Positions 1 to 9,234 of a stretch of 64,000 nucleotides of DNA are shown in pieces (the stretch's first letter is position 1; every line of letters starts with the position of its first letter). Both the position numbers and the translations under genes were made by a program. Source of the DNA: CAZSAK01 sp964605155 (GTDB lineage: Bacteria; Pseudomonadota; Gammaproteobacteria; SZUA-140); the NCBI GenBank assembly GCA_964605155.1, contig CAZSAK010000016.1:1-64000 (forward strand), read 5' to 3'. The notes beneath the pieces were generated by a model, which was given only the letters and a program-made list of their open reading frames with translations, was not told the origin of the DNA and ran no database searches.

Positions 1-161
1 CCTCTCGCCCCGACCAATTACATATCTTTTATGTCCAATATGTAATATACGTGAATAGATATTGCCAATCAGGTTTGTACAGCGATCGGATTCCCGGCCT
101 TTCGTTTCTATCTCTGGTGTCAGACATGTCATCCAAACTTGATTTAACATTGGGATAGCAC

Positions 162-617
162 ATGCCCGTCGCAGTTGTAATACATATATTGTCTGTTGTG
201 GTCTGGGTCGGCGGGATGTTTTTTGCCTATATGTGTTTACGCCCTGTTGCCAGTACCTTACTTGAGTCGCCGTTGCGTCTACCGTTGTGGGCTCAGACCT
301 TCAGGCGCTTTTTTGTCTGGGTCTGGCTTGCGGTTATTCTGCTTCCAGTGACTGGTCATGCGATGATCGTTATGAACGGGGGTTTTGGAAGTGTCGGCAC
401 GCATGTCCACATCATGGTGGTGACCGGTTATTTGATGATCGCATTGTTTCTGCACGTGTTCTTCGCTCCCTACAAACATCTGAAATATGCTGTCTCTGAT
501 AATGACTGGCAGGAAGCGGGGCGGAATCTCAATCAGATCCGCCGGATTGTAGGTTTTAATATATTGCTGGGGCTGTTTACTATAACGGTTGCTGCAGGCG
601 GCCGTTATTTCACTTAA
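162..617 (+). CDS. CopD-family-like integral membrane protein
   Basis: A 151-residue protein with four hydrophobic segments (about residues 3-24, 51-70, 83-103 and 128-146) and histidines at 8, 66, 81, 83, 98 and 106. The opening HILSVVVWVGGMFF pattern is typical of small proteins annotated as CopD-family or related haem/copper-associated membrane proteins. Histidines inside or next to membrane helices suggest metal or haem contact, but no copper genes adjoin it, so a copper role is only a family guess. A GGGATAG stretch lies just before the ATG. Its upstream partner, if any, is outside the window. Confidence 0.7.
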   Translation: MPVAVVIHILSVVVWVGGMFFAYMCLRPVASTLLESPLRLPLWAQTFRRFFVWVWLAVILLPVTGHAMIVMNGGFGSVGTHVHIMVVTGYLMIALFLHVFFAPYKHLKYAVSDNDWQEAGRNLNQIRRIVGFNILLGLFTITVAAGGRYFT

Positions 618-670
618 TTCTGGCTGGAATCCATCTCTTGAGTGCCTGCAAAAGCATAGTTTGAGTCATT

Positions 671-1255
671 TTATCTTTTGAACAGGCCAATCAATTCGGC
701 TTTTTCGATAATATGTCCCTGCATTGCCGACTCTACGTCTTTTTTGGTCGAGTTGGTGCTGATATCCAGAGTCGTATCCAGTGCGTACAGCTTGAAGTAG
801 TAACGGTGGATATCTGAAGGCGGACAGGGTCCGCCGTAACCATGCTTGTGAAAATCAGTCATACCCTGGATGCCGGGTGGGGATTCTCCTTCACTGATGA
901 GTTCCGTGTCGGGTGGGATATTCCAGACCACCCAATGTACAAACATACCGCTGGGCGCATCCGGATCATCCATGATCAACACCAGGCTTTTGGTGTCGTC
1001 GGGGACACCTTCTATGTCCAGTTGAGGCGATATATCCGACCCCTTACAGGAATACTGGATCGGTATATAACTGTTTTCATCACCTCTGGCCGGTGTGTAC
1101 TTATCGGTGAGGGCCCGGCTATGGGAGAGAGTCTTGAATTGGGGATTGGTCAGTTTCATGGTTGGTGATACCGGAGCTGGGCGGCTGTCAGCAAAAACAT
1201 TGATGATAACCGTGGCGAATAGAACAGCTGATACAAGTTGTGTTATCGGAGTCAT
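671..1255 (-). CDS. YbhB/YbcL (PEBP) family protein, exported
   Basis: A 194-residue phosphatidylethanolamine-binding-protein (Raf kinase inhibitor-like) family member. The signature DDPDAPSGMFVHWVVWNIP lies at about residues 96-114 and the second conserved block (GYGGPCPPSDIHRYYF) at about 139-154; together they form the anion-binding pocket of the fold. Residues 1-22 look like a signal peptide ending before DSRPAP, so it is probably periplasmic. Bacterial members lack a firmly established biochemical role. It is divergent from the DUF481 gene that starts about 75 bases away. Confidence 0.88.
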   Translation of the reverse strand: MTPITQLVSAVLFATVIINVFADSRPAPVSPTMKLTNPQFKTLSHSRALTDKYTPARGDENSYIPIQYSCKGSDISPQLDIEGVPDDTKSLVLIMDDPDAPSGMFVHWVVWNIPPDTELISEGESPPGIQGMTDFHKHGYGGPCPPSDIHRYYFKLYALDTTLDISTNSTKKDVESAMQGHIIEKAELIGLFKR

Positions 1256-1330
1256 GTTTTTATACTATGCGACGCATATATCCACTCGATCCCTGGATTA
1301 AACGTGTCAAGAATCCAATTTTAATTATTA

Positions 1331-2053
1331 ATGAACATGATGCAAAGAATATCATTTTTAACAATTCTACTGCTGTTTGGCGGCAATGTGTACGCTCAGA
1401 GCCTGTTTTCGGAAAACTGGGAGAGTGAAGTCGAACTCGGTATCGTTGCGACGCGGGGTAATACGGATACACAGAATATCAACGGCAAGGCGACGGCAGT
1501 CAACAAACGTGAACGCTGGACACATACGGGTAAACTGGAATTCCTGAATAACTCCGATAGCAATACAACAACCGCTGAACGGTATTATATCTCGGGTAAG
1601 TCGGCGCACAAGATCGATGACAGGAACTATGAATTCGGTTTGTTGACCTATGAGAGTGATCGATTCAGCGGCTACGATTATCGTGCCACTGCCACTATCG
1701 GTTATGGTTACACCGCTCTCAAGTCAGACATCCAGACACTGGATCTTGAAATAGGTGCCGGTATTCGGGAAAGCAAACTGGAGGAAACCGGTGAAACAAA
1801 CGATGAAGGCCTGTTGCGTGGTGCCGCTATATACAGCCGCAAGCTCAGTGATTACGCTACCTTCAGTGAGGAATTGACTGTCGATGCGGGTGAGGACAGC
1901 ACCATTACCAAATCCATCACCGGTCTGAAGTCCCAGGTTGCCGGCAATCTTGCAACCAAGATTACCCTGACTGTCGAACATACGTCGGATGTGCCGGACA
2001 CCGTCAAGCATACGGATATCGAAACAGCGGTGACACTGGTCTTCAGCCTGTAG
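1331..2053 (+). CDS. DUF481 outer-membrane protein (YdiY-like)
   Basis: A 240-residue protein with a signal peptide (about residues 1-22, ending VYA before QSLF), then a beta-strand-rich body beginning WESEVELGIVATRGNTDTQ, the usual opening of the DUF481 family. Family members such as YdiY are described as salt-inducible outer-membrane proteins and are predicted beta-barrels. The protein ends on an amphipathic strand with a terminal aromatic-aliphatic pattern (TLVFSL), which fits outer-membrane insertion. Function is unknown. It converges on the b-type cytochrome gene with a 15-base gap in which no terminator is visible. Confidence 0.85.
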   Translation: MNMMQRISFLTILLLFGGNVYAQSLFSENWESEVELGIVATRGNTDTQNINGKATAVNKRERWTHTGKLEFLNNSDSNTTTAERYYISGKSAHKIDDRNYEFGLLTYESDRFSGYDYRATATIGYGYTALKSDIQTLDLEIGAGIRESKLEETGETNDEGLLRGAAIYSRKLSDYATFSEELTVDAGEDSTITKSITGLKSQVAGNLATKITLTVEHTSDVPDTVKHTDIETAVTLVFSL

Positions 2054-2068
2054 GAGTTCAAGGGGCCG

Positions 2069-2671
2069 CTATTTCCTTTTCAGGCCGGTGACCATCGCTT
2101 GAACCAGATTCTCACGATGGACAAGGCTTTCCACGACTACTCCGGCAATGTGAACCACAACCAGTGCCAGTGTAATGTTGACGAGGAATTCATGGAGTCC
2201 CTCAAGTATGCCCTCCCAGTTTTCGCCGACGCCGCTTAGCAGGGATGCCAGTGGTCCGGCATGCTCATCCACGGCATAAAGCACCAGTCCGCTGGCTGAT
2301 ATCAACACCAGCATTACCAGCAGAACAATCACCATCAGACCGCCCGCGGGATTATGGCCCAGGTAACGGGGCGCCTTGAGTCGCAGGGTATTCTTCAGAA
2401 AAGCACGGATGGAGGTGGGTGAGTATATAAAGTCGGCAAATCTCGCATGTCGGGTTCCTACAAGGCCCCATACCAGACGCAAGAACAACAGCCCGATAAT
2501 GATATAACCGGCCCATACATGGAGGCCGAGCAGATCATCCTCTGTCAAGTAGGCGATAACAAATGCAGTGACCAGCGTCCAATGGAATATACGTATAAAG
2601 GGGTCCCATACTTTGACAAATTGCCCATTCGGTGACATCGCGGCTCCTGTAACCTGTTTGTTATTTGACAC
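2069..2671 (-). CDS. b-type cytochrome, cytochrome b561/Ni-Fe hydrogenase type
   Basis: A 200-residue membrane protein with four helices and histidines in the expected places for two b haems: WDPFIRIFHW near residue 30, GLHVWAGY near 50, and LHEFLV and VVVHIAG in the C-terminal half. This is the layout of the cytochrome b561 / Ni-Fe-hydrogenase cytochrome b subunit family, which passes electrons between quinone and a periplasmic partner. No hydrogenase or partner c-type cytochrome is adjacent. It lies 44 bases downstream of the two-permease ABC operon on the same strand and could be co-transcribed. Confidence 0.87.
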   Translation of the reverse strand: MSNNKQVTGAAMSPNGQFVKVWDPFIRIFHWTLVTAFVIAYLTEDDLLGLHVWAGYIIIGLLFLRLVWGLVGTRHARFADFIYSPTSIRAFLKNTLRLKAPRYLGHNPAGGLMVIVLLVMLVLISASGLVLYAVDEHAGPLASLLSGVGENWEGILEGLHEFLVNITLALVVVHIAGVVVESLVHRENLVQAMVTGLKRK

Positions 2672-2715
2672 AGATTATAGGAGTGCAAGCTTAATATTGT
2701 CTTAAGGCGTGATGA

Positions 2716-3915
2716 CTATTCCGCTCGCAGGGCCTCGATTGGATCAAGCCGTGCCGCCTGCCGGGCCGGTAATACGCCGGCAAGCAGCCCGATGGAAATT
2801 GCCAGGCCTTCGGCAAGCAGGACATAGCTGAGGGGTGTATGTACCGGTAATGCGGGAATTATTACGCTCAGGAGCCAGGCACCACCGATACCAACGGCCA
2901 GGCCGGCCAGCCCGCCGATACTTGCGAGGACTATCGACTCGCCCAGAAACATTACCAGTATCTGGTTATGCGTACTGCCCAGGGCGCGCAATAAACCGAT
3001 TTCAGATGTCCTTTCCTTTACGGCGATGATCATGATGGTCAATATTCCCACGCCGCCGACCAGCAACGAGATCCCGCCCAATGCACCAACGGCGAAGGTC
3101 AGGATATCGAGTACGGAACCGAGTACGTCCAGCATCTGCTCCTGTGTTGTGATCGTGTAATCCTCGCGCCCATGACGGGCAGTCAGTATGCGGTGCATCC
3201 CGGCGACTACCTCATGCACGGGGGCGCCTTCACGATATAACAGATCGATCTCCATCAGGCTGTCGCGATTGAACATCTCCAGCGCCCGGGCTGCGGGGAT
3301 ATAGACACTGTCATCGAGATCCACGCCTAATATCTGACCCTTCGACTCCATGCTGCCGACGACGCGATAACGGTCGCCACCGATACGGATGAGTTCGCCA
3401 AGGGGATTCTTATCGCCGAATAATTCTCTGCGCAGCTTGCTACCGAGTACCGCAAAGGCGCGCGGTGAAGTGGGATCGTCATCTGGCAGGAAATGGCCGG
3501 CACCGACATCAATGGAAAAGACCGTGGGCATATCCGGACCGACGCCGTAAACGGTGGTTCGCCTGCGCCTGTTATCGGCCTCGACCTCAGCGTTACCTTG
3601 TATTGCCGGAACCACCGCGATGGTATATGGAACATGTCTCAGGGCCTCTGCATCAGCCAGCGTCAACGGTCGATCAGTACCGAAGATACCGATAGATGTA
3701 CCGTGTGTCGTCGCCTTGCCGGGATTCACGGCAACCAGATTCGTGCCAAACTGGGTGAACTCGTCGAGCACAAAGCGGTGTATCCCTTCGCCGATCGAGG
3801 TCAGCAGCACAACGGCGGCTATACCGATTGAAATACCAAGCATGGTTAAAAAGCTGCGCAGGCGGTGGGCGATAATGGTGCCGACGGCAAAACGTATATA
3901 ATCCATGAGTATCAT
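2716..3915 (-). CDS. MacB-type ABC transporter permease (second permease)
   Basis: A 399-residue permease: one N-terminal membrane helix (about residues 18-42), a large periplasmic MacB_PCD-type domain (about 45-235), then the FtsX domain with three C-terminal helices (about 265-390) containing ERTSEIGLLRALG and ending LPARQAARLDPIEALRAE. It is the last transporter gene of a four-gene minus-strand set, 7 bases after the first permease. The two permeases are similar but not identical, so they may form a heterodimer driven by the single ATPase. Substrate is unknown; MacB-type exporters act on macrolides, peptides, lipoproteins or toxins. Confidence 0.88.
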   Translation of the reverse strand: MILMDYIRFAVGTIIAHRLRSFLTMLGISIGIAAVVLLTSIGEGIHRFVLDEFTQFGTNLVAVNPGKATTHGTSIGIFGTDRPLTLADAEALRHVPYTIAVVPAIQGNAEVEADNRRRRTTVYGVGPDMPTVFSIDVGAGHFLPDDDPTSPRAFAVLGSKLRRELFGDKNPLGELIRIGGDRYRVVGSMESKGQILGVDLDDSVYIPAARALEMFNRDSLMEIDLLYREGAPVHEVVAGMHRILTARHGREDYTITTQEQMLDVLGSVLDILTFAVGALGGISLLVGGVGILTIMIIAVKERTSEIGLLRALGSTHNQILVMFLGESIVLASIGGLAGLAVGIGGAWLLSVIIPALPVHTPLSYVLLAEGLAISIGLLAGVLPARQAARLDPIEALRAE

Positions 3916-3922
3916 ATAATGG

Positions 3923-5131
3923 TTACCGTCTGCTCAGGGCCTGTACCGGATCAAGCCGCGCTGCCCGACGTGCGGGCAGTGTACCGAACACTATCCCGGT
4001 AATGACGGCAATGATGGCGGCGGCAATTACTGCCCATAAGGGTGGACCAACGGGCAGTGCCGGATAAAGGTAACCGATAAACCAGCTGCCCGCCTCGCCG
4101 ATTCCCAGCCCGAGCAGGGCGCCGATCAGGGACAGTACCGCAGCCTCGGTCAGGAACAGGGTCTGTATTTGGCGTCCTGAAGCACCGATAGCCTTCAGCA
4201 GGCCAATCTCGGTGGTGCGCTGGGTGATGGCGACCAGCATGACATTCATGATCAGGATCCCTGCGACGATCAGGCTGATGGTTGCAATGCCCGCGACGGT
4301 GAGGGTCAGGGCATTGAATATGCGGTCAAATGTGGCCAGAACGGCATCCTGGGTGACAATGGTTACATCTTCTTCACCCTGATGCCGCTCACGCAGTGTG
4401 TTACGTGTAAATTCGATTGCCGTTCCTACGGCATCGCGGTTTCTTGCCTCGATAAGAATACGGAACAAGGACGGTGAGTTGAAAAGCATCTGGGCGGATG
4501 CCACCGGGATAACAACGAGTTCCTCGACATCGATACCGATTGATCGTCCTTCCGTCGCCAGCACGCCGATCACGCGGAAGCGCCGGTCACCGATGCGCAC
4601 CCATTCACCAAGCGCCGAATGAGATCCGAAGAGTTCGTCACGTACCTTTGCACCGATCACACATACCGGAACTGCCTTTTCGGGATCTTCGGGCGGCAGG
4701 AAGCGTCCTTGCCCCATCGTCCAGTGCCGGATCTCGAGCAGGTCGGCGGTCGAACCAAGTATGGGTACCTCACGTTCCCGTTCCTGCCATGATACAGCGG
4801 CGGAACCCACCGATATAGGAGCTATACGGCGGATACTGCTGCTGCGCGTCAGCGCCATGCTGTCATCCAGGGTAAGGTCACGCGGGGTTTCACCGATAAA
4901 CATGGGCGGTCCTTCACCCGTGGTCTCTGCTTTACCGGGCAGGACGATGATCAGGTGGGTACCGAGCGAGGCAAATTCTCCCGTGACATAGCGTCTTGCT
5001 CCTTCACCCAGTGAGGTCAGTATCACCACGGCGGCAACACCGATGGCCATTGCCGATAACATCAGTACGCTGCGCAGGCGATGGCCTTCGAGCGAACCGG
5101 TGATAAACTTCATGATGTCAACAAAGCTCAT
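3923..5131 (-). CDS. MacB-type ABC transporter permease (first permease)
   Basis: A 402-residue permease with the same plan as its downstream neighbour: N-terminal helix with HRLRSVLMLSAMAIGVAAVV, periplasmic domain (about residues 45-240), and a C-terminal FtsX domain with QRTTEIGLLKAIGAS and final LPARRAARLDPVQALSRR. Its ATG overlaps the stop of the ATPase gene by four bases (ATGA), which indicates translational coupling. Two paralogous permeases in tandem suggest a duplication that gave a two-subunit channel. Substrate cannot be told from sequence. Confidence 0.88.
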   Translation of the reverse strand: MSFVDIMKFITGSLEGHRLRSVLMLSAMAIGVAAVVILTSLGEGARRYVTGEFASLGTHLIIVLPGKAETTGEGPPMFIGETPRDLTLDDSMALTRSSSIRRIAPISVGSAAVSWQEREREVPILGSTADLLEIRHWTMGQGRFLPPEDPEKAVPVCVIGAKVRDELFGSHSALGEWVRIGDRRFRVIGVLATEGRSIGIDVEELVVIPVASAQMLFNSPSLFRILIEARNRDAVGTAIEFTRNTLRERHQGEEDVTIVTQDAVLATFDRIFNALTLTVAGIATISLIVAGILIMNVMLVAITQRTTEIGLLKAIGASGRQIQTLFLTEAAVLSLIGALLGLGIGEAGSWFIGYLYPALPVGPPLWAVIAAAIIAVITGIVFGTLPARRAARLDPVQALSRR

Positions 5132-5808
5132 GCTGTACGACTGTTATCCGTGTCGATTCTGCCGTCGATCATGTGTATTTGCCGTCCGGCACGACCACCT
5201 ATCTCCGGATCATGGGTGACGATGATCAGGGTGATGCCTCTTTGATTGAGCCGCTCCAGTATCTCGATCACTTCTCCGCCGGAAGTCCTGTCAAGATTTC
5301 CAGTCGGTTCATCAGCGAGTAGAACCTTTGGTTCCATGATTGTCGCCCGTGCGATTGCTACCCGTTGGCGCTGGCCGCCCGACAATTGATCCGGACGATG
5401 ATGCGCGCGCTCTGATAAACCGGTTGCCTTGAGTATTCGCTCACTACGCGCATTTCTTTCATTCTGCGGCAATCCGGCGAGGACCAGTGGCAGCTCGATA
5501 TTCTGTTTTGCCGTAAGCCTGGGGACCAGATGGAAAAACTGGAAGACAAAACCGATGGTTTCACGGCGTGTCCGTGCCTGTTCCTCGTCTGTCAGTGACG
5601 TCACATCCTTGTTGTCAAGTGTGTAACGTCCTGCAGTAGGCCTGTCCAGTAATCCGATGATATTAAGCAGTGTGGATTTACCCGAACCGGATGGTCCCAT
5701 GATGGAAAGATATTCACCTGCCGGCACGTCAAGGTACACCTTGTCCAGGGCGTGTACCTGCTGATCACCGACCTTGAATATACGCTCGATGGCTTCCAGA
5801 TTGATCAT
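5128..5808 (-). CDS. ABC transporter ATP-binding protein (MacB/LolD type)
   Basis: A 226-residue nucleotide-binding subunit with Walker A GPSGSGKST (about residues 39-47), the ABC signature LSGGQRQR (about 142-149), Walker B VLLADEPTGNLD (about 161-172) and the switch histidine in IIVTHDPE. It belongs to the MacB/LolD class that pairs with FtsX-type permeases. It sits between the membrane-fusion protein gene and the first permease, overlapping each by four bases, so it almost certainly energises that exporter. Confidence 0.92.
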   Translation of the reverse strand: MINLEAIERIFKVGDQQVHALDKVYLDVPAGEYLSIMGPSGSGKSTLLNIIGLLDRPTAGRYTLDNKDVTSLTDEEQARTRRETIGFVFQFFHLVPRLTAKQNIELPLVLAGLPQNERNARSERILKATGLSERAHHRPDQLSGGQRQRVAIARATIMEPKVLLADEPTGNLDRTSGGEVIEILERLNQRGITLIIVTHDPEIGGRAGRQIHMIDGRIDTDNSRTA

Positions 5809-6977
5809 TTACCCGGCATACCCTTACCGGAATCATTTTCAGCCTGCGCTGCAGTTCCGGCTTTGACACCTTCGCGATCGATGGATGTAACTACCTGATC
5901 TCCGGCCTGTAGTCCGGAGACTATCTCGGTGTATTTCCAGTTGGACAACCCGGTTTCAACATTACGTTCTTCAAGGGGTTCGCCATCACCGTTGTAGACC
6001 AATACCCGGTTGCCCTCCATGATGGCCTCGGTGGGTATGCGCAGGACATCACGATGAATTGCCAGGATGACCTCGACATCGGCACTGTAACCGGGCAACA
6101 TCTGCTTGAAATCGCCCGGATTGGCGAAAACTGTTTCGACATCCACCGTGCGCGCCTGTTTTTCAACATCAAGTACATAGGGAGCAATGCGTTGAACGAT
6201 GCCGGGAAACGATTTATCGGAAAATGCATCGAGGGTAATTCGTGCATCCATTCCCGGTTTGATTTCAGGTGCATCCACTTCATCTATCGGTGCGGAGATA
6301 TACAGGCAACTATCGTCGATCAGATCAACGGCAGGGGGTGTGATCACACCTACCGGTGAGGGCGTGACGAATTCATAGAGTTCACCGTTGATCTTGGCGA
6401 CTGTTCCCGCGAATGGCGCGCGGAGTATTGTCCTGTCGAGAGTGGCCTGTGCCACGGCCACACGGGATTTACTGACGCTTGCAGTGGCTTTGGCAGCTTC
6501 ACAACTGGCACGTTGTGCCTTCGCATTGGTCTCGGCCTGATCAACACTCTCTTCGGAGGACAATTGCTTGTTAAAGAGCCTGCGTTGACGGATTGCATTG
6601 CGTTCAGCCTCATCGGCCACCAGGCAGGCCTGTTCTGCCTGTGCATTTGAGGCCATTGCTTCGCTCTTTGCGAGTTCCAGTTGTGCGGCAAGGTCGTCAT
6701 TCCATAATTCCAACAGGATTTGTTCAGCCTTTACCTGATCCCCTTCATGGACAAGCAATTTTGCGATCTGACCGCCGGTTGTCGGTGCCAGGCCAGCGCG
6801 CCTGCATGCCTTTACCGTCCCGGCCCGGGTGTTGGCAACCGTCGATTCAACGGGGCCCAGTCCAACCTGTTGGATAACGACTGGAAGCGGTTTTTCCCGC
6901 GAGAAAAACATGAATATGCCGGCTACCAGGAAGATTATGATGATCAGGATTACAATTCGGCGTGTTTTTTTTGTCAT
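5805..6977 (-). CDS. HlyD/MacA-type periplasmic adaptor (membrane fusion protein)
   Basis: A 390-residue protein with a single N-terminal membrane anchor (about residues 7-25), a lipoyl/barrel-sandwich half-domain (GGQIAKLLVHEGDQVKAEQIL, split across the hairpin), a long alpha-helical coiled-coil hairpin (about 90-175), the second lipoyl half (ILRAPFAGTVAKINGE) and a beta-barrel domain. This is the adaptor that bridges an inner-membrane ABC exporter to an outer-membrane channel. It is the first gene of the four-gene operon; no TolC-like gene is nearby, so a shared TolC is likely. Confidence 0.9.
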   Translation of the reverse strand: MTKKTRRIVILIIIIFLVAGIFMFFSREKPLPVVIQQVGLGPVESTVANTRAGTVKACRRAGLAPTTGGQIAKLLVHEGDQVKAEQILLELWNDDLAAQLELAKSEAMASNAQAEQACLVADEAERNAIRQRRLFNKQLSSEESVDQAETNAKAQRASCEAAKATASVSKSRVAVAQATLDRTILRAPFAGTVAKINGELYEFVTPSPVGVITPPAVDLIDDSCLYISAPIDEVDAPEIKPGMDARITLDAFSDKSFPGIVQRIAPYVLDVEKQARTVDVETVFANPGDFKQMLPGYSADVEVILAIHRDVLRIPTEAIMEGNRVLVYNGDGEPLEERNVETGLSNWKYTEIVSGLQAGDQVVTSIDREGVKAGTAAQAENDSGKGMPGK

Positions 6978-7116
6978 CTATAGATACTCGCACAGGTTTG
7001 CGTAAATTACGGGTTTCATCTTTTGATGTTATGTTTATGATTAATGATACTACAATCGTAAAATATATTAACGATGGTTGGTAATGGTAAATAAACTGCT
7101 ATAAGGAATTCAGGAT

Positions 7117-7422
7117 ATGGTGAGAGAAAAAATTTATCCGGGCATCAATAAAGACAAATACTGTGGCATGACACCAACAGGCAATATCATCAAGGATGCG
7201 TGGGTGTTCGGTATTATACCTGAAGAACAGACCTGTGAGGGTTGGAGCTTGTCCCGTATTCAGGCGTTGTATGACAAGGTTTGCGATGCATGGGCACCTT
7301 ACGGACATCTGGTCAGTAAATTGCCACAGGATCTCTTCGAACGTCACACCCGGATTTATGACAAAGCTATTAAACAGGCGCGAGAGAAGGGATGGGCCCC
7401 GGATGTCGATGAAGAAACGTAA
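7117..7422 (+). CDS. Small conserved protein of unknown function
   Basis: A 101-residue soluble protein with no signal peptide or membrane segment. It begins VREKIYPGINKDKYCG and contains a PTGNIIKDAWVFG turn, two well-spaced cysteines (near 16 and 38) plus a third near 56, and a lysine/arginine-rich helical C-terminus. An AAGGAATTCAGGAT stretch before the ATG gives a good ribosome-binding site. I recall similar short proteins in other gammaproteobacteria but cannot name a family with a function. It lies just upstream of a decayed membrane-protein region and may be a single-gene unit. Confidence 0.7.
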   Translation: MVREKIYPGINKDKYCGMTPTGNIIKDAWVFGIIPEEQTCEGWSLSRIQALYDKVCDAWAPYGHLVSKLPQDLFERHTRIYDKAIKQAREKGWAPDVDEET

Positions 7423-7469
7423 TCTTTCGGAATCCATACGGGTATGGTCGATGAAGAGAAAATAAACAG

Positions 7470-7583
7470 GTTGCCAAGCGCAAGGGTCCTGACAAATGGG
7501 CTTATGCAATCAGGTTAATCAGTATTATAGGCTGGTTCCTGCTGCTGACCGCCTTATTGTTGGTTGACAGGGCAAGACCGTAG
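7470..7583 (+). pseudogene. Remnant of a small membrane protein, no start codon
   Basis: An open stretch of 37 codons reads VAKRKGPDKWAYAIRLISI, then a strongly hydrophobic helix (IIGWFLLLTALLLVDRARP) and a stop. A TGA closes the frame five codons upstream and there is no ATG, GTG or TTG start. The basic-start, single-helix, ARP-ending shape resembles the N-terminus of a small two-helix protein family seen in gammaproteobacteria; the remainder is gone. It abuts the permease fragment that follows, so it is best read as one end of a deletion scar. Confidence 0.45.
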
Positions 7584-7586
7584 ACT

Positions 7587-7982
7587 GTGATTAGTATGAT
7601 CGCCATTTTTGCGGTCATCAACGGAGCCTTGATACATATAATCATGGCCTCCAGAATCATCTACGGCATCAGTTACCAGGCTTGGTTACCGTCTTTTATG
7701 ACCAGGGTCAATGTAGTAACCCGCACACCCTTATATGCAACCTCTCTTGTGGTTATATTAGTCCTTGTGTTTGCCTTGTGGTTGCCCGTTGTCACGCTCG
7801 CGAGGATTATCAGTTTTATCGTGCTGGCGGTTTTTATCATGGTTAATTCAGCCCTGTTGCTGATCAAGCGCCAGGATCCACGCCCCCCGGATATCAGGGT
7901 GATATCCGGCTGGGTGCCGCTGTCGGGCATCGTGACCAGCCTTGGGCTGGTCACATTCGAGATGTATTCACATATCGGATAA
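7587..7982 (+). pseudogene. C-terminal fragment of an APC-family amino acid permease
   Basis: 131 codons encode about four membrane helices that look like the last third of an amino acid-polyamine-organocation permease: NGALIHIIMASRIIYG, then a loop ending TRTPLYAT, then two long hydrophobic helices and a proline-rich cytoplasmic link. Full permeases are about 400-480 residues, so roughly the first 300 are missing. The upstream bases do not encode the missing helices in any frame. It may still be translated, but transport function is unlikely. The following GAF/HD-GYP gene starts 112 bases after its end. Confidence 0.72.
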
Positions 7983-8094
7983 TGACTGGAGGAAAGAGCT
8001 GGCAGGATCAAGTCCAGTATCCATCACCACTAATGAATATGTCTGGCAGGACGATATTACATCATATCCTGATAGCGTCCAGTGGATTGTAGCA

Positions 8095-9234
8095 ATGAAG
8101 ACAGATGTATTTGAACATGAAGATGTTTTGCGTGAACTGAATACCAATATCCCGTTACGGGACAAACTGCATTACATTCACAAGCTATTACGCAAGAAGT
8201 TCGACTTTATTGCCAGGATTGCAGCCACCATCTATGACCCTAAAACTGACCTGTTGAAGACATTCGCGTACAGCAGCGATGACGGTAGTCCGCTTGTCCA
8301 TTACCAGGCCAGTCTTTCAGACAGTGGAGCACTTACCGAGATTCTGGAAAAAGGTCGTCCGCGAGTAGTCAATGACCTGGAAATCTATGCCGCGGGAGAG
8401 AAGCAACATACCAAAAGTATCCAGGCGATTGGTTATCGTTCGAGTTATACCATGCCGATGTATCTGAACGGGACGTTTTTCGGTTTTGTATTCTTCAATT
8501 CATATCGCACAAACCCCTTCAATCAGGAAGTATTGCATTATCTTGATGTATACGGTCATCTGATTTCCCTGTTGATCATCAACGAGGTTGGTTCGATTCA
8601 CACTTTACTTGCAGCACTCAAGACCGCACGCGAGGTGACGCACCATCGTGACGTGGAGACTGGTGCCCACCTCGACCGGATGTCAAGATATGCCCGATTG
8701 ATCGCCAGGCAACTGGCGGAGAAATACAACTTCAATGATGAATATATCGAGAATGTTTTTTTGTTCGCACCGTTACACGATATAGGAAAAATCGGTATTC
8801 CTGATAGTATTTTGTTGAAACCGGGCAAACTCGATGAAGAGGAATTCACCATCATGCAGGGGCATGTTGAAAAGGGCCGGCAAATCATTGATGAAATGCT
8901 GGAAAACTTCGGCCTGGATGGCTTCCATCATGTCGATATACTGCGGAATATTGCCCAGTATCATCATGAGGCGTTGGATGGGTCAGGATATCCGCTGGGA
9001 CTGCAAGGTGAGGAGATTCCCATTGAAGCACGGATCATCGCCGTGGCCGACATTTTCGATGCCCTGACCAGTCGGCGACCCTACAAGGAGCCCTGGAGTA
9101 ATGATGAAGGTTTCGAGGCATTGCGGCTGTTGGCTGGCAAGAAGCTTGACCGTGAATGTGTCGAGGCACTGATAAACAATCGCAACCAGGTTGAAGAGAT
9201 TCAGACACGCTTTAAAGAGGATCACTTCGGCTAG
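8095..9234 (+). CDS. GAF and HD-GYP domain protein, probable c-di-GMP phosphodiesterase
   Basis: A 379-residue cytoplasmic protein. Residues about 25-165 resemble a GAF sensory domain; residues about 180-375 are an HD-GYP domain with HHRDVETGAHLDRMSRYA (about 182), LHDIGKIGIPD (about 226) and HHEALDGSGYP (about 289), all key metal and substrate motifs present. Such proteins hydrolyse cyclic di-GMP in response to a ligand bound by GAF. The frame is open 51 codons further upstream but that part overlaps the permease remnant and does not look like a domain, so I start at the ATG of MKTDVFEHEDVL. No receiver domain is present. Confidence 0.9.
   Translation: MKTDVFEHEDVLRELNTNIPLRDKLHYIHKLLRKKFDFIARIAATIYDPKTDLLKTFAYSSDDGSPLVHYQASLSDSGALTEILEKGRPRVVNDLEIYAAGEKQHTKSIQAIGYRSSYTMPMYLNGTFFGFVFFNSYRTNPFNQEVLHYLDVYGHLISLLIINEVGSIHTLLAALKTAREVTHHRDVETGAHLDRMSRYARLIARQLAEKYNFNDEYIENVFLFAPLHDIGKIGIPDSILLKPGKLDEEEFTIMQGHVEKGRQIIDEMLENFGLDGFHHVDILRNIAQYHHEALDGSGYPLGLQGEEIPIEARIIAVADIFDALTSRRPYKEPWSNDEGFEALRLLAGKKLDRECVEALINNRNQVEEIQTRFKEDHFG

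Noticed and set aside
7099..7509. 136-codon minus-strand frame over the small protein at 7117
   Set aside because: The plus-strand frame has a strong ribosome-binding site and family-like composition; this is its shadow.
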